From an uncultured Porphyromonadaceae bacterium (GTDB lineage: Bacteria; Bacteroidota; Bacteroidia; Bacteroidales; Muribaculaceae), in assembly GCA_947178685.1 (NCBI GenBank), contig CAMWZE010000122.1, positions 1 to 5,715 on the forward strand: a stretch of DNA of 5,715 nt. The letters are read 5' to 3'. The notes beneath the pieces are model-generated. The model was given only the letters and a program-made list of their open reading frames with translations. It searched no databases and was not told the DNA's origin. Shown here piece by piece: positions 1-5,715 of this stretch. The translations under genes were made by a program, and so were the position numbers. How positions within the stretch are numbered: the stretch's first letter is position 1; every line of letters starts with the position of its first letter.

Positions 1-1
1 G

Positions 2-1981
2 GTCTATACTCTTGATTATAAGGGAAAACCGATAGTAAAGGAGAGCCGGCTGGGACTTAAATCAGATCAGACAGAATTTACCGGCGGATTCAAGATCGTA
101 TCCACAGATACTGTCACTGTGGACCGCACCTGGCAACCGGTGTGGGGTGAGTATTCCAATATCCGCGATCATTTCAAGGAATTGGCGGTGCGTCTGGATG
201 CCGAGAATCCGAAGCGTGAAATGACGGTGCGTTTCCGCCTTTTCGACGACGGACTCGGGTTCCGTTATGAGCTCCCCGTGCAAGAAGGGCCTAATCATCT
301 CACGGTCACAGATGAGATCACCGAGTTTAACTATACCGACAATCATAAGCTTTTCGCTATCCCCGGAGATTATGACACGGATGAATATCTCTGGTCGGAA
401 ACCACATTCAAGGATCTGCCGGAGGCTTTGAATTCCTATGGTGTCCACACAGAGGCGCAACGCGTGGATGGCCTGACTATCCAGACACCGATGCTTATGA
501 AGACTGCCGACGGGGTCTATATCAATGCTCATGAGGCCGCCCTCGACGGTTATCCGGCAATGCTCCTGGATGTAGACCCGGACACATATGCTATGAAGTC
601 GCATCTTGTGCCTGACCGCCTTGGGGTGAAGGCATATCTTGAACTTCCCTTCAATACACCGTGGCGCACGTTGATTATCAGCGATGACGCACGTGATATA
701 CTTTCATCTCAACTGGTGCTCAATCTCAACGAACCCTGCGCGATAGAAGACACCTCATGGATCAAGCCTATGAAGTTTATCGGCGTATGGTGGGAGATGT
801 TTACAGGTAATCAGAAGACCTGGGCTTATTCCGACGATACATTGGCCAAACCGGGTGTAACCGACTATACACAACTTAAACCAAACGGACGCCATCCGGC
901 CAACACCGAGAACGTGAAACGCTACATCGACTTTGCTGCCAAGCACGGCATCGACGGTGTGCTTGTGGAAGGTTGGAACGAAGGTTGGGAGGACTGGGCC
1001 GGCTATCGTAAGAACCGCCAGTTCCTGTTTGACAAACCTTATCCCGACTTTGATCTTCCTGCTCTCCGGGATTATGCCAAGGAGAAGGGTGTGAAGCTGA
1101 TCATGCACCATGAGACAGCTGCAAATGCAGCCGACTACGATCTGCAGCTCGACCGTGCTTTTCAGTTTATGAAAGACAATAACTATGATGCTGTAAAGAC
1201 CGGTTATGTAGGTGCCATTATACCTCGTTCCGAGCACCACACATCACAATGGATGATAGACCATGCGCGAAATGTGATAGAGCGTGCCGCAGACTATGAG
1301 ATTATGGTCGACAGCCATGAGGCCCCACGCCCCACAGGTCTATGCCGCACATATCCCAACTGGCTTGCACAGGAATCGGCCCGTGGCGGTGAGTTTGAAT
1401 CGTTCGGTGGAAATCCACCGTCACACACCTGTATACTTCCCTTTACACGTCTTAAAGGTGGACCGATGGACTATACGCCCGGTCTGTTCGAAACTCGTCT
1501 GAGCTATTACAACGAGGGGAAGGATTCGCAGGCCGGTACTACTTTGGCTCGTCAGCTCGCTCTCTATCTCACGATGCCCTCACCGATGCAGATGGCATGC
1601 GACCTCCCGGAAAACTATGAGCGCTTCCCTGATGCATTCCAGTTTATAAAGGATGTGCCGGTAGATTGGGCAGATTCCAAGTATCTTGAAGCTGAGCCCA
1701 ACCAATACATCACTGTGGCTCGTCTTGATAAGAATTCTGATGATTGGTATGTGGGAGCCATTACCGACGGTAATTCCCGAGTGGCAGAGATCGACCTTAG
1801 CTTCCTCCCGAAGGGTAAGAAGTATAAGGCCACGATCTATTCAGATGCTCCCGATGCTCACTGGAAAGATAATCCACAGGCATACCGGATAAAGACTGTG
1901 GATGTGAAACCGGGCAAGAAGCTCAAGCAGTATCTGGCTCCGGGGGGCGGTGCCGCCATACGCATTCAGAGTGTGGAATGA
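2..1981 (+). CDS. GH97 glycosidase, SusB-like inverting alpha-glucosidase type (5' end outside window)
   Basis: The frame is open from the left edge and ends in TGA at 1979-1981, giving 659 visible residues. The GTG at 119 is not the start: upstream codons encode family-like sequence (KESRLGL; then D-R-T-W-x-P-V-W-G-E across the GTG). About 45-50 residues, including any signal peptide, are missing compared with the neighbouring full-length paralogue. Domains: N-terminal beta-sandwich to about visible residue 250, (beta/alpha)8 barrel to about 555, C-terminal beta-sandwich ending LAPGGGAAIRI. Seen: HHE (Glu at nt 1112), SHEA (nt 1319), QES (nt 1373) and RGGE (nt 1391), spaced 69, 18 and 24 residues. 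These match Glu439, Glu508, Glu526 and Glu532 of Bacteroides SusB (bases, calcium ligand, acid). HEA at nt 533 fits the N-domain calcium ligand. VKTGY has Gly (nt 1202) where retaining GH97 galactosidases have the nucleophile Asp. Likely periplasmic, releasing glucose from non-reducing ends. Family is certain; substrate is inferred. Confidence 0.95.
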   Translation, partial: VYTLDYKGKPIVKESRLGLKSDQTEFTGGFKIVSTDTVTVDRTWQPVWGEYSNIRDHFKELAVRLDAENPKREMTVRFRLFDDGLGFRYELPVQEGPNHLTVTDEITEFNYTDNHKLFAIPGDYDTDEYLWSETTFKDLPEALNSYGVHTEAQRVDGLTIQTPMLMKTADGVYINAHEAALDGYPAMLLDVDPDTYAMKSHLVPDRLGVKAYLELPFNTPWRTLIISDDARDILSSQLVLNLNEPCAIEDTSWIKPMKFIGVWWEMFTGNQKTWAYSDDTLAKPGVTDYTQLKPNGRHPANTENVKRYIDFAAKHGIDGVLVEGWNEGWEDWAGYRKNRQFLFDKPYPDFDLPALRDYAKEKGVKLIMHHETAANAADYDLQLDRAFQFMKDNNYDAVKTGYVGAIIPRSEHHTSQWMIDHARNVIERAADYEIMVDSHEAPRPTGLCRTYPNWLAQESARGGEFESFGGNPPSHTCILPFTRLKGGPMDYTPGLFETRLSYYNEGKDSQAGTTLARQLALYLTMPSPMQMACDLPENYERFPDAFQFIKDVPVDWADSKYLEAEPNQYITVARLDKNSDDWYVGAITDGNSRVAEIDLSFLPKGKKYKATIYSDAPDAHWKDNPQAYRIKTVDVKPGKKLKQYLAPGGGAAIRIQSVE

Positions 1982-2009
1982 AAATGAAGTAAGTGTCACT
2001 ACTTCATTT
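1982..2009 (+). repeat. Perfect 10-bp inverted repeat just after the GH97 stop codon
   Basis: AAATGAAGTA-type arms (1982-1991 and 2000-2009) are perfectly complementary around an 8-nt loop, AGTGTCAC. The left arm begins on the base after the TGA. The stem is AT-rich and is followed by TTTC...TAAAG rather than a clean U-tract, so it is a weak terminator at best. It may instead protect or tune the 3' end ahead of the strong terminator about 60 bp downstream. Confidence 0.55.
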
Positions 2010-2067
2010 CTAAAGTAAGAATTTCAGGTAAACAGAATATAAGAATAATTTGAAAACAGAGTTTTTC

Positions 2068-2107
2068 TGTGGTGGCTTGCGTGTGAACGTAGGCCACCAC
2101 ATTTTTT
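2068..2107 (+). terminator. Strong rho-independent terminator of the + strand GH97 gene
   Basis: TGTGGTGGC (2068-2076) pairs with GCCACCACA (2093-2101). Pairing continues inward through two G-U wobbles to 2082/2087, closing a GUGA (GNRA-type) tetraloop at 2083-2086, for 15 pairs in total. Six T residues follow at once (2102-2107). The T-tract lies only on the + side, and both wobbles would be A-C mismatches in a - strand transcript. The element therefore serves the gene ending at 1981. Confidence 0.9.
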
Positions 2108-2160
2108 AATACCATAGATTCTGCAATATATGATGTGATTACCCCTTAGGTGGGAGTATG

Positions 2161-2239
2161 CTTCCGTATGGAGGGGAAGGCTTCGGATATAGAGGATGAT
2201 TTCAGTATACGGGGTATGATTTCAGAATAGAGATGAATG
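2161..2239. repeat. Degenerate tandem repeat, about four units of 19-20 bp
   Basis: Units start near 2162, 2182, 2201 and 2221, each with TTCnG followed by a TAT(A)-like core, a G-rich GAGG/GGGG stretch and, in units 2 and 3, ATGAT. The clearest evidence is an exact ATGATTTCAG at 2196-2205 and 2216-2225, 20 bp apart. The first unit aligns only with a small gap and the fourth is the most diverged. Function is unknown; it looks like an old tandem array. Confidence 0.5.
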
Positions 2240-2246
2240 AAGTGGT

Positions 2247-2303
2247 AAAATAGAAAGAGGCCGGAAAGTGAAACTTATCTTTAAGCTCACCCTCCGGCTT
2301 CTT
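2247..2303 (-). terminator. Long imperfect hairpin, probable terminator of the - strand operon
   Basis: AAGAGGCCGGA (2255-2265) pairs with TCCGGCTTCTT (2293-2303) with one G-T pair. Inside it, GTGA/TCAC (2268-2271/2287-2290) and CTTA/TAAG around a TCTT loop extend the structure. Read on the - strand, the stem runs into a T-rich tail, CTCTTTCTATTTT, about 90-145 nt past the stop of the GH97 gene at 2391. On the - strand the G-T pair becomes an A-C mismatch, and neither side has a clean T-tract. Orientation is therefore uncertain; it may work in both directions. Confidence 0.45.
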
Positions 2304-2329
2304 CATTGTTTACCTGATATTCAATCTTT

Positions 2330-2383
2330 TTAACCTAACCTGTTAACCTAAATAACTTTATATTGTTCTTTTTAAATAACTTT
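2330..2383. repeat. Short A/T-rich direct repeats in the 3' region of the - strand operon
   Basis: TTAACCTAA occurs at 2330-2338 and 2343-2351 (13-bp spacing), and TAACCT occurs three times between 2331 and 2349. AAATAACTTT occurs at 2350-2359 and 2374-2383 (24-bp spacing). The block begins about 8 bp beyond the stop codon of the - strand GH97 gene. No function is established; in such A/T-rich sequence some repetition could be chance. Confidence 0.45.
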
Positions 2384-2390
2384 CTAAGAT

Positions 2391-4406
2391 TCACAGCTTT
2401 ATCAGACGTATTGCGGTGCCGCCTCCCGGTGCAAGCCGAATTTTTACTTCAGACTGTGCGGTCACATTACTCTGGCGTATGTTGAGAGGGTAGGGGTCAG
2501 TCCTGTAGTCCGCTCCCGCACCATCTTCATACACGGTCATGCGATAGGAGGCATCGGGTTCGAGAAAATCTAACGGGAGAGATATCTCACGCGGATTCTC
2601 ATCGGTGACGCTGCCGATAAACCAGTTGTCGGAATCCCGGTCTTTACGTGCTATAGTGATATGCTTCCCGATCTCTGCCACCGGCACAATGGTCTTCTGC
2701 CAGTTGGTAGGGCAAGACTCGATAAAGGAAAGAGCCGGATGATTCTCGTAATTCTCAATCATGTCAGCCGCCATCTGTAACGGGGAATAAATCACCACAT
2801 ATTCGGCCAATTGCTTTGCGATGGTGGTCTGTGGATGCGTATCTGGTGCCGCTTTATTTTCGAAATTGAAGATACCGGGTGTGAAGTCCATCGGACCGGC
2901 CAACCCTCTGGTGAAGGGGAGAATGCATATATGATAGGGTGGATTGCCTCCATCCGGCGACCATGCATTATACTCCTGACCTCTCATACCCTCTCCTGCC
3001 ATCATGTTGGGATAAGTTCTGCGCAGACCGGATGGCATCGCCGGTTCATGATTCACTACCATTATCTTGTGACGGGCGGCCGCCTCAAGCACTTTACGAT
3101 AGTGGTTTATGCCATATTGGCTATGTTGCAGCTCCTTGTTGTCAAGAAGTGGATTCACATAACCTGTCTTTACACAGTTAATTCCGAGCCTGTTGTAGAG
3201 GGCGAAGGCATCTTCGAGCTGATTCTCATAGTTTTCGGCTGCCCCTCCTGTCTCATTGTGAGCTATCAGGCGCACTCCTTTCGAGAGTGCATAATTCTGT
3301 AGTCCTTCAAGGTCATAGTCAGGATATGGCTTCACGAAATCGAATTCATGGCCGTTTACTGTCCAGTCGTTATCCCAGCCATAGTTCCATCCCTCCACGA
3401 GCACACCTTTGAAACCATGCTTCGAAGCGAAGTCGATATATCTCTTTGTATTTTCAGTAGTGGCACCGTGCTGAGGTCCCTGTTCCCAGGTATAGTCTTT
3501 CATGTGCATCCCCCACCATATGCCTACATATCGTCCCGGTTCAATCCACGACACATCATCCATACAGCATGGCTCATTGAGATTTAGCGCTATGTAGGAA
3601 GTGATGAGGCCTCCGGGAGTATTGGTTACAGTGACTGTGCGCCAAGGAGTCACGCCGGGAGCTTTGGCATATACCTTCACTCCACTTTGCCATGGAGTGA
3701 GAGCGGTTGTGAGCACCGGCATTCCATCAGACGATTGCCGAGGTGTAAGATTCAAGCTTGCATAGTCCGTAAGATTAGCCTCATGAATAGCCATATAGAG
3801 ATCATCGTCTACTTCTATTGTCATTGGCGTGGATACGGTGTCTTTACGGCTTATGGGTTCACAGGTGTAGAGTGCCTCATAATATTTTGTGCCGTTTGTT
3901 GGTTGCGACCAAGCCTTGGCATCCGAAGGCATGGCAAACTCCGTGAGCTCATCCATGATTTGAAAATCATTCAGGCCGCTTTGTTCCGGAAATTCATAGC
4001 GGAAACCTATGCCATCATTGAATACTCTAAACACCACGTTAAGCTTCCTTTGGGCCCCTTTGGTCTCCTGCATTCTTAGTGTGAGCTCATTGTAGTTGTT
4101 TCTTATAGATTCAGTCTCACCCCATGGCTGTGTCCATACCTCATCGTGACTGTCACGCGACGTTTTCAAGACACGGAAGCAATCGCACAGTGGGCCATCC
4201 GAGAGAATGAACCCGAGTCTGGAGGGATTCAGCACAGTCCTGTCGCCCCGTTTAAGCGAATATTGTGCTTTCCCGTTTTTTACTTCAGCTGTTAGACACA
4301 GATTGCCATCTGGCGATGAAACTCTCTCAGCTGCTCCGGCATATAATCCGGGGAGAATCAGCGTTGCTTGAATAGCAAAAAACTTGATAATATCTCTTCT
4401 ACGCAT
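2391..4406 (-). CDS. GH97 glycosidase, inverting alpha-glucosidase type, periplasmic
   Basis: A complete 671-residue protein of normal length for the family. Residues 1-25 form an export signal: RRRDIIK, then a hydrophobic stretch, with likely cleavage after A23-G24-A25. The N-terminal beta-sandwich runs to about 285, the (beta/alpha)8 barrel from about 290 to 565, and the C-terminal sandwich ends LAPGGGTAIRL. Glu385 (HNET), Glu454 (NHEP), Glu472 (GEG) and Glu478 (RGQE) keep the 69/18/24 spacing of SusB Glu439, Glu508, Glu526 and Glu532. Glu209 (HEA) fits the N-domain calcium ligand. Gly415 in VKTGY replaces the nucleophile Asp of the retaining branch, so an inverting exo-alpha-glucosidase is expected. 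It differs from the + strand paralogue by a longer AWSPDGGN loop and a shorter segment after WWGM, suggesting another subgroup. ATG at 4406 is 13 bp after the lipoprotein gene, with no clear Shine-Dalgarno, so the two are probably cotranscribed. Substrate is inferred. Confidence 0.95.
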   Translation of the reverse strand: MRRRDIIKFFAIQATLILPGLYAGAAERVSSPDGNLCLTAEVKNGKAQYSLKRGDRTVLNPSRLGFILSDGPLCDCFRVLKTSRDSHDEVWTQPWGETESIRNNYNELTLRMQETKGAQRKLNVVFRVFNDGIGFRYEFPEQSGLNDFQIMDELTEFAMPSDAKAWSQPTNGTKYYEALYTCEPISRKDTVSTPMTIEVDDDLYMAIHEANLTDYASLNLTPRQSSDGMPVLTTALTPWQSGVKVYAKAPGVTPWRTVTVTNTPGGLITSYIALNLNEPCCMDDVSWIEPGRYVGIWWGMHMKDYTWEQGPQHGATTENTKRYIDFASKHGFKGVLVEGWNYGWDNDWTVNGHEFDFVKPYPDYDLEGLQNYALSKGVRLIAHNETGGAAENYENQLEDAFALYNRLGINCVKTGYVNPLLDNKELQHSQYGINHYRKVLEAAARHKIMVVNHEPAMPSGLRRTYPNMMAGEGMRGQEYNAWSPDGGNPPYHICILPFTRGLAGPMDFTPGIFNFENKAAPDTHPQTTIAKQLAEYVVIYSPLQMAADMIENYENHPALSFIESCPTNWQKTIVPVAEIGKHITIARKDRDSDNWFIGSVTDENPREISLPLDFLEPDASYRMTVYEDGAGADYRTDPYPLNIRQSNVTAQSEVKIRLAPGGGTAIRLIKL

Positions 4407-4419
4407 AATTCAGACTGGA

Positions 4420-5661
4420 TCAGTTTATTCCGTTCATTATTGATTTCGCTTTCTCAGGGTCGAGATTGGCAAACGCTTTGAATGCATCGTTGAGCTTTGA
4501 AAGCACACCGGGATTGTCGGCATATCTGCGTCGAAGCTGATAGTGGCGATAAATGCTTTCCAAAACAGTCACATCATACTTCACCTGAGCGAAATCCTGA
4601 ACCATCTCAAGATATTTGAAACGGTCTTCCACAGTAGGTTCAATCTGAGTGCCCTCTCCGAAGTCGTTCCAGGTCACAAGTTGAAGCATCGGAATCTTCT
4701 TGGCATCGGCTACAGCCAGCTGGTCGCGGAATTCCTGACCGTCACGGTAGTCCACCGGAGTAATGTTGTCGCCCCAGCCACCCTCTTTATAGAAATCTTT
4801 GAAGCCGGGATAGGCTGAACCCATAAAGTAGGAGAATTTTGATTTGAGATTGTCCAGGAATTCTGCGTTGTTGGCGTTTACCCATGTAAACTCACCCATA
4901 GCGTTGGTGTTGCGACTGTCATTGGCGTTTTTCGAGGCTCCATAAAGGGCAAGGAAGCAGGGAGTGGTCTTGCGCACGGTGAGAGGGGAGAAGATTTCGC
5001 TCCACATTGTAGGGGCTCTTTTGAAATTCTCTGTGCTGATCTCAATAGGGCCGAAACACATGAGCAAAGGATGTCCGTCGATCTTGGTGTAATTAGGTTT
5101 TTTGAAGAAATTGTTGTAGAGATACACCATATCATCCTGACCCCACTTGATTTTCTGCGACTCGGAAGATGCTCCGTCAAGGTTATTACGGTCTTCATAC
5201 ACAATCGCAAGTTCAAGTCCGGCACGTGTCATGGCCTCGAAAAGAGCTTCAGTGGATTCCGCTCCATTTCTTGAGCCATACCAATCGACAAGCACACCCT
5301 CGATTCCTGAATACTTCATAAGCAGGGCATGATAGTCGAGCACTACCGGGTCGCTGCTGTCATATGGTTCTGCAAGGGGATAGAAATGAGATGCAATCTC
5401 GCGTCGGCCGTCGGCATCGATATTATCGGGATTACAGCGGTCCATTTTCCAATGCATACCCCATTCCCCGCTGAAATCTTTACTTTGGAACCAAGGCATA
5501 TAGTGTACGAAAATACGCATATCATCGCGTTTCTGCACTTTGGCAGTGCTTGCGAAAGATGAGTTGCTATCGGTGCGGATCACCGAATCATTGTCGGAGC
5601 AAGAGGTCATCGCCATTACGGCGATGACACTCATTGTCCATATATTTTTAAGAAATTTCAT
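4420..5661 (-). CDS. GH71/GH99-like endo-glycosidase, surface lipoprotein
   Basis: A complete 413-residue protein. Residues 1-20 are a lipoprotein signal (MKFLKN, hydrophobic core, MTS-C lipobox with Cys21). C-S-D-N-D after the cleavage site resembles the acidic surface-export signal of Bacteroidetes lipoproteins. A short Ser/Thr-rich linker leads to one TIM-barrel-like domain, about residues 47-370: HYMPWF (53-58), GMHW (68-71), VDWYG (125-129), VYEDR (154-158) and WNDFGEGTQIEP (331-342). The overall pattern is that of the GH99 and GH71/99-like group. Classical GH99 endo-alpha-mannosidases have N-E-x-x-E here; this protein has Asp333 and Glu336, the N-D-x-G-E arrangement I associate with GH71 alpha-1,3-glucanases. 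It is probably an endo-acting alpha-glycanase at the cell surface, first in an operon with the GH97 gene that follows. A mannan-directed activity is the main alternative. Residues 370-413 are a charged helical tail of unknown role. Confidence 0.85.
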   Translation of the reverse strand: MKFLKNIWTMSVIAVMAMTSCSDNDSVIRTDSNSSFASTAKVQKRDDMRIFVHYMPWFQSKDFSGEWGMHWKMDRCNPDNIDADGRREIASHFYPLAEPYDSSDPVVLDYHALLMKYSGIEGVLVDWYGSRNGAESTEALFEAMTRAGLELAIVYEDRNNLDGASSESQKIKWGQDDMVYLYNNFFKKPNYTKIDGHPLLMCFGPIEISTENFKRAPTMWSEIFSPLTVRKTTPCFLALYGASKNANDSRNTNAMGEFTWVNANNAEFLDNLKSKFSYFMGSAYPGFKDFYKEGGWGDNITPVDYRDGQEFRDQLAVADAKKIPMLQLVTWNDFGEGTQIEPTVEDRFKYLEMVQDFAQVKYDVTVLESIYRHYQLRRRYADNPGVLSKLNDAFKAFANLDPEKAKSIMNGIN

Positions 5662-5673
5662 ATCTTACATTTA

Positions 5674-5681
5674 CAAATTTA
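5674..5681 (-). promoter_or_regulatory. Possible Bacteroidetes -7 promoter box (TAnnTTTG)
   Basis: On the - strand TAAATTTG matches the TAnnTTTG element exactly and ends 12 nt before the ATG at 5661. I find no convincing TTTG-type -33 element at the expected distance. The resulting leader would be only about 5-8 nt, which is unusually short. The match could be chance in A/T-rich DNA, and the gene may instead be transcribed from upstream genes outside the window. Confidence 0.25.
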
Positions 5682-5715
5682 AACAACTTCTTAGTGAATC
5701 GACATTGAGCTATAT

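Larger units (their letters stand above)
1982..2390. other. Convergent intergenic region, no gene
   Basis: This 409-bp gap lies between the 3' ends of the two GH97 genes. I see no credible coding sequence and no tRNA or rRNA. It contains, left to right, an AT-rich inverted repeat, a strong + strand terminator, a degenerate ~20-bp tandem repeat, a second long hairpin and A/T-rich direct repeats; each is listed separately. Because both flanking genes point inward, its elements should act on transcript ends rather than as promoters for them. Confidence 0.85.

Noticed and set aside
62..604. 180-codon ORF on the - strand
   Set aside because: It lies fully antisense to the GH97 gene, shows no recognisable domain and mirrors the third-position pattern of the real gene.
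755..1240. 161-codon ORF on the - strand
   Set aside because: Antisense shadow of the GH97 barrel-coding region; no domain, signal or gene context.
1112..1393. Retaining alpha-galactosidase (BT1871-type) identity for the + strand GH97
   Set aside because: The nucleophile Asp is replaced by Gly in VKTGY, and all three inverting-branch Glu residues are present at exact spacing.
119..1981. GTG at 119 as the start of the + strand GH97 gene
   Set aside because: The frame is open to the left edge and residues upstream (the SRLGL motif) are typical of the GH97 N-terminal domain, so the gene continues outside the window.
2161..2239. CRISPR array
   Set aside because: Units are directly adjacent with no unique spacers, are imperfect and about 20 bp long, and no cas gene is visible.
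2811..3302. 163-codon ORF on the + strand
   Set aside because: Antisense shadow of the second GH97 gene, whose catalytic motifs lie in the other strand.
4407..4419. Shine-Dalgarno site for the - strand GH97 gene
   Set aside because: The 13-bp spacer reads TCCAGTCTGAATT before the ATG, with no GGAGG-like match; weak or absent Shine-Dalgarno sites are normal in Bacteroidetes.
5662..5713. 3' end of an upstream - strand gene overlapping the lipoprotein start
   Set aside because: One frame stays open from 5713 into the lipoprotein gene and another reaches TAA at 5691-5693, but these stretches are too short and show no recognisable family sequence.

Overview
The window looks like a piece of a carbohydrate-utilisation locus from a Bacteroidales genome. 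The evidence is two SusB-type GH97 glycosidases, a lipoprotein signal with an acidic stretch after the cysteine, weak or absent Shine-Dalgarno sequences, and a possible TAnnTTTG promoter box. The genes look close to balanced in GC, which would fit Muribaculaceae better than AT-richer Bacteroides. That placement is inference; no marker gene is present.

Layout. Positions 2-1981 (+) hold most of a GH97 glycosidase whose first ~45-50 residues lie left of the window. Positions 1982-2390 are a 409-bp gap between converging genes. It holds an AT-rich inverted repeat right after the stop, a strong intrinsic terminator for the + gene (2068-2107), a degenerate ~20-bp tandem repeat (about 2161-2239), a second hairpin that may terminate the - genes (2247-2303), and short direct repeats (2330-2383). 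On the - strand, a GH71/GH99-like lipoprotein (5661-4420) is followed after 13 bp by a second, complete GH97 enzyme (4406-2391); these two are almost certainly one operon. The last 54 bp (5662-5715) lie upstream of the lipoprotein and may contain a promoter box, or may link to further operon genes outside the window.

How it may work. Both GH97 proteins carry the glutamates of the inverting, SusB-like alpha-glucosidase branch at exact family spacing, and both have Gly where the retaining branch has its nucleophile Asp. The lipoprotein has an N-D-x-G-E catalytic motif, closer to GH71 alpha-1,3-glucanases than to the N-E-x-x-E of classical GH99 endo-mannosidases. A consistent reading is that the lipoprotein cuts an alpha-linked polysaccharide at the cell surface and the GH97 enzymes remove sugars from the fragments in the periplasm. 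The substrate, possibly an alpha-glucan, is hypothetical: no SusC, SusD or regulator is visible here.
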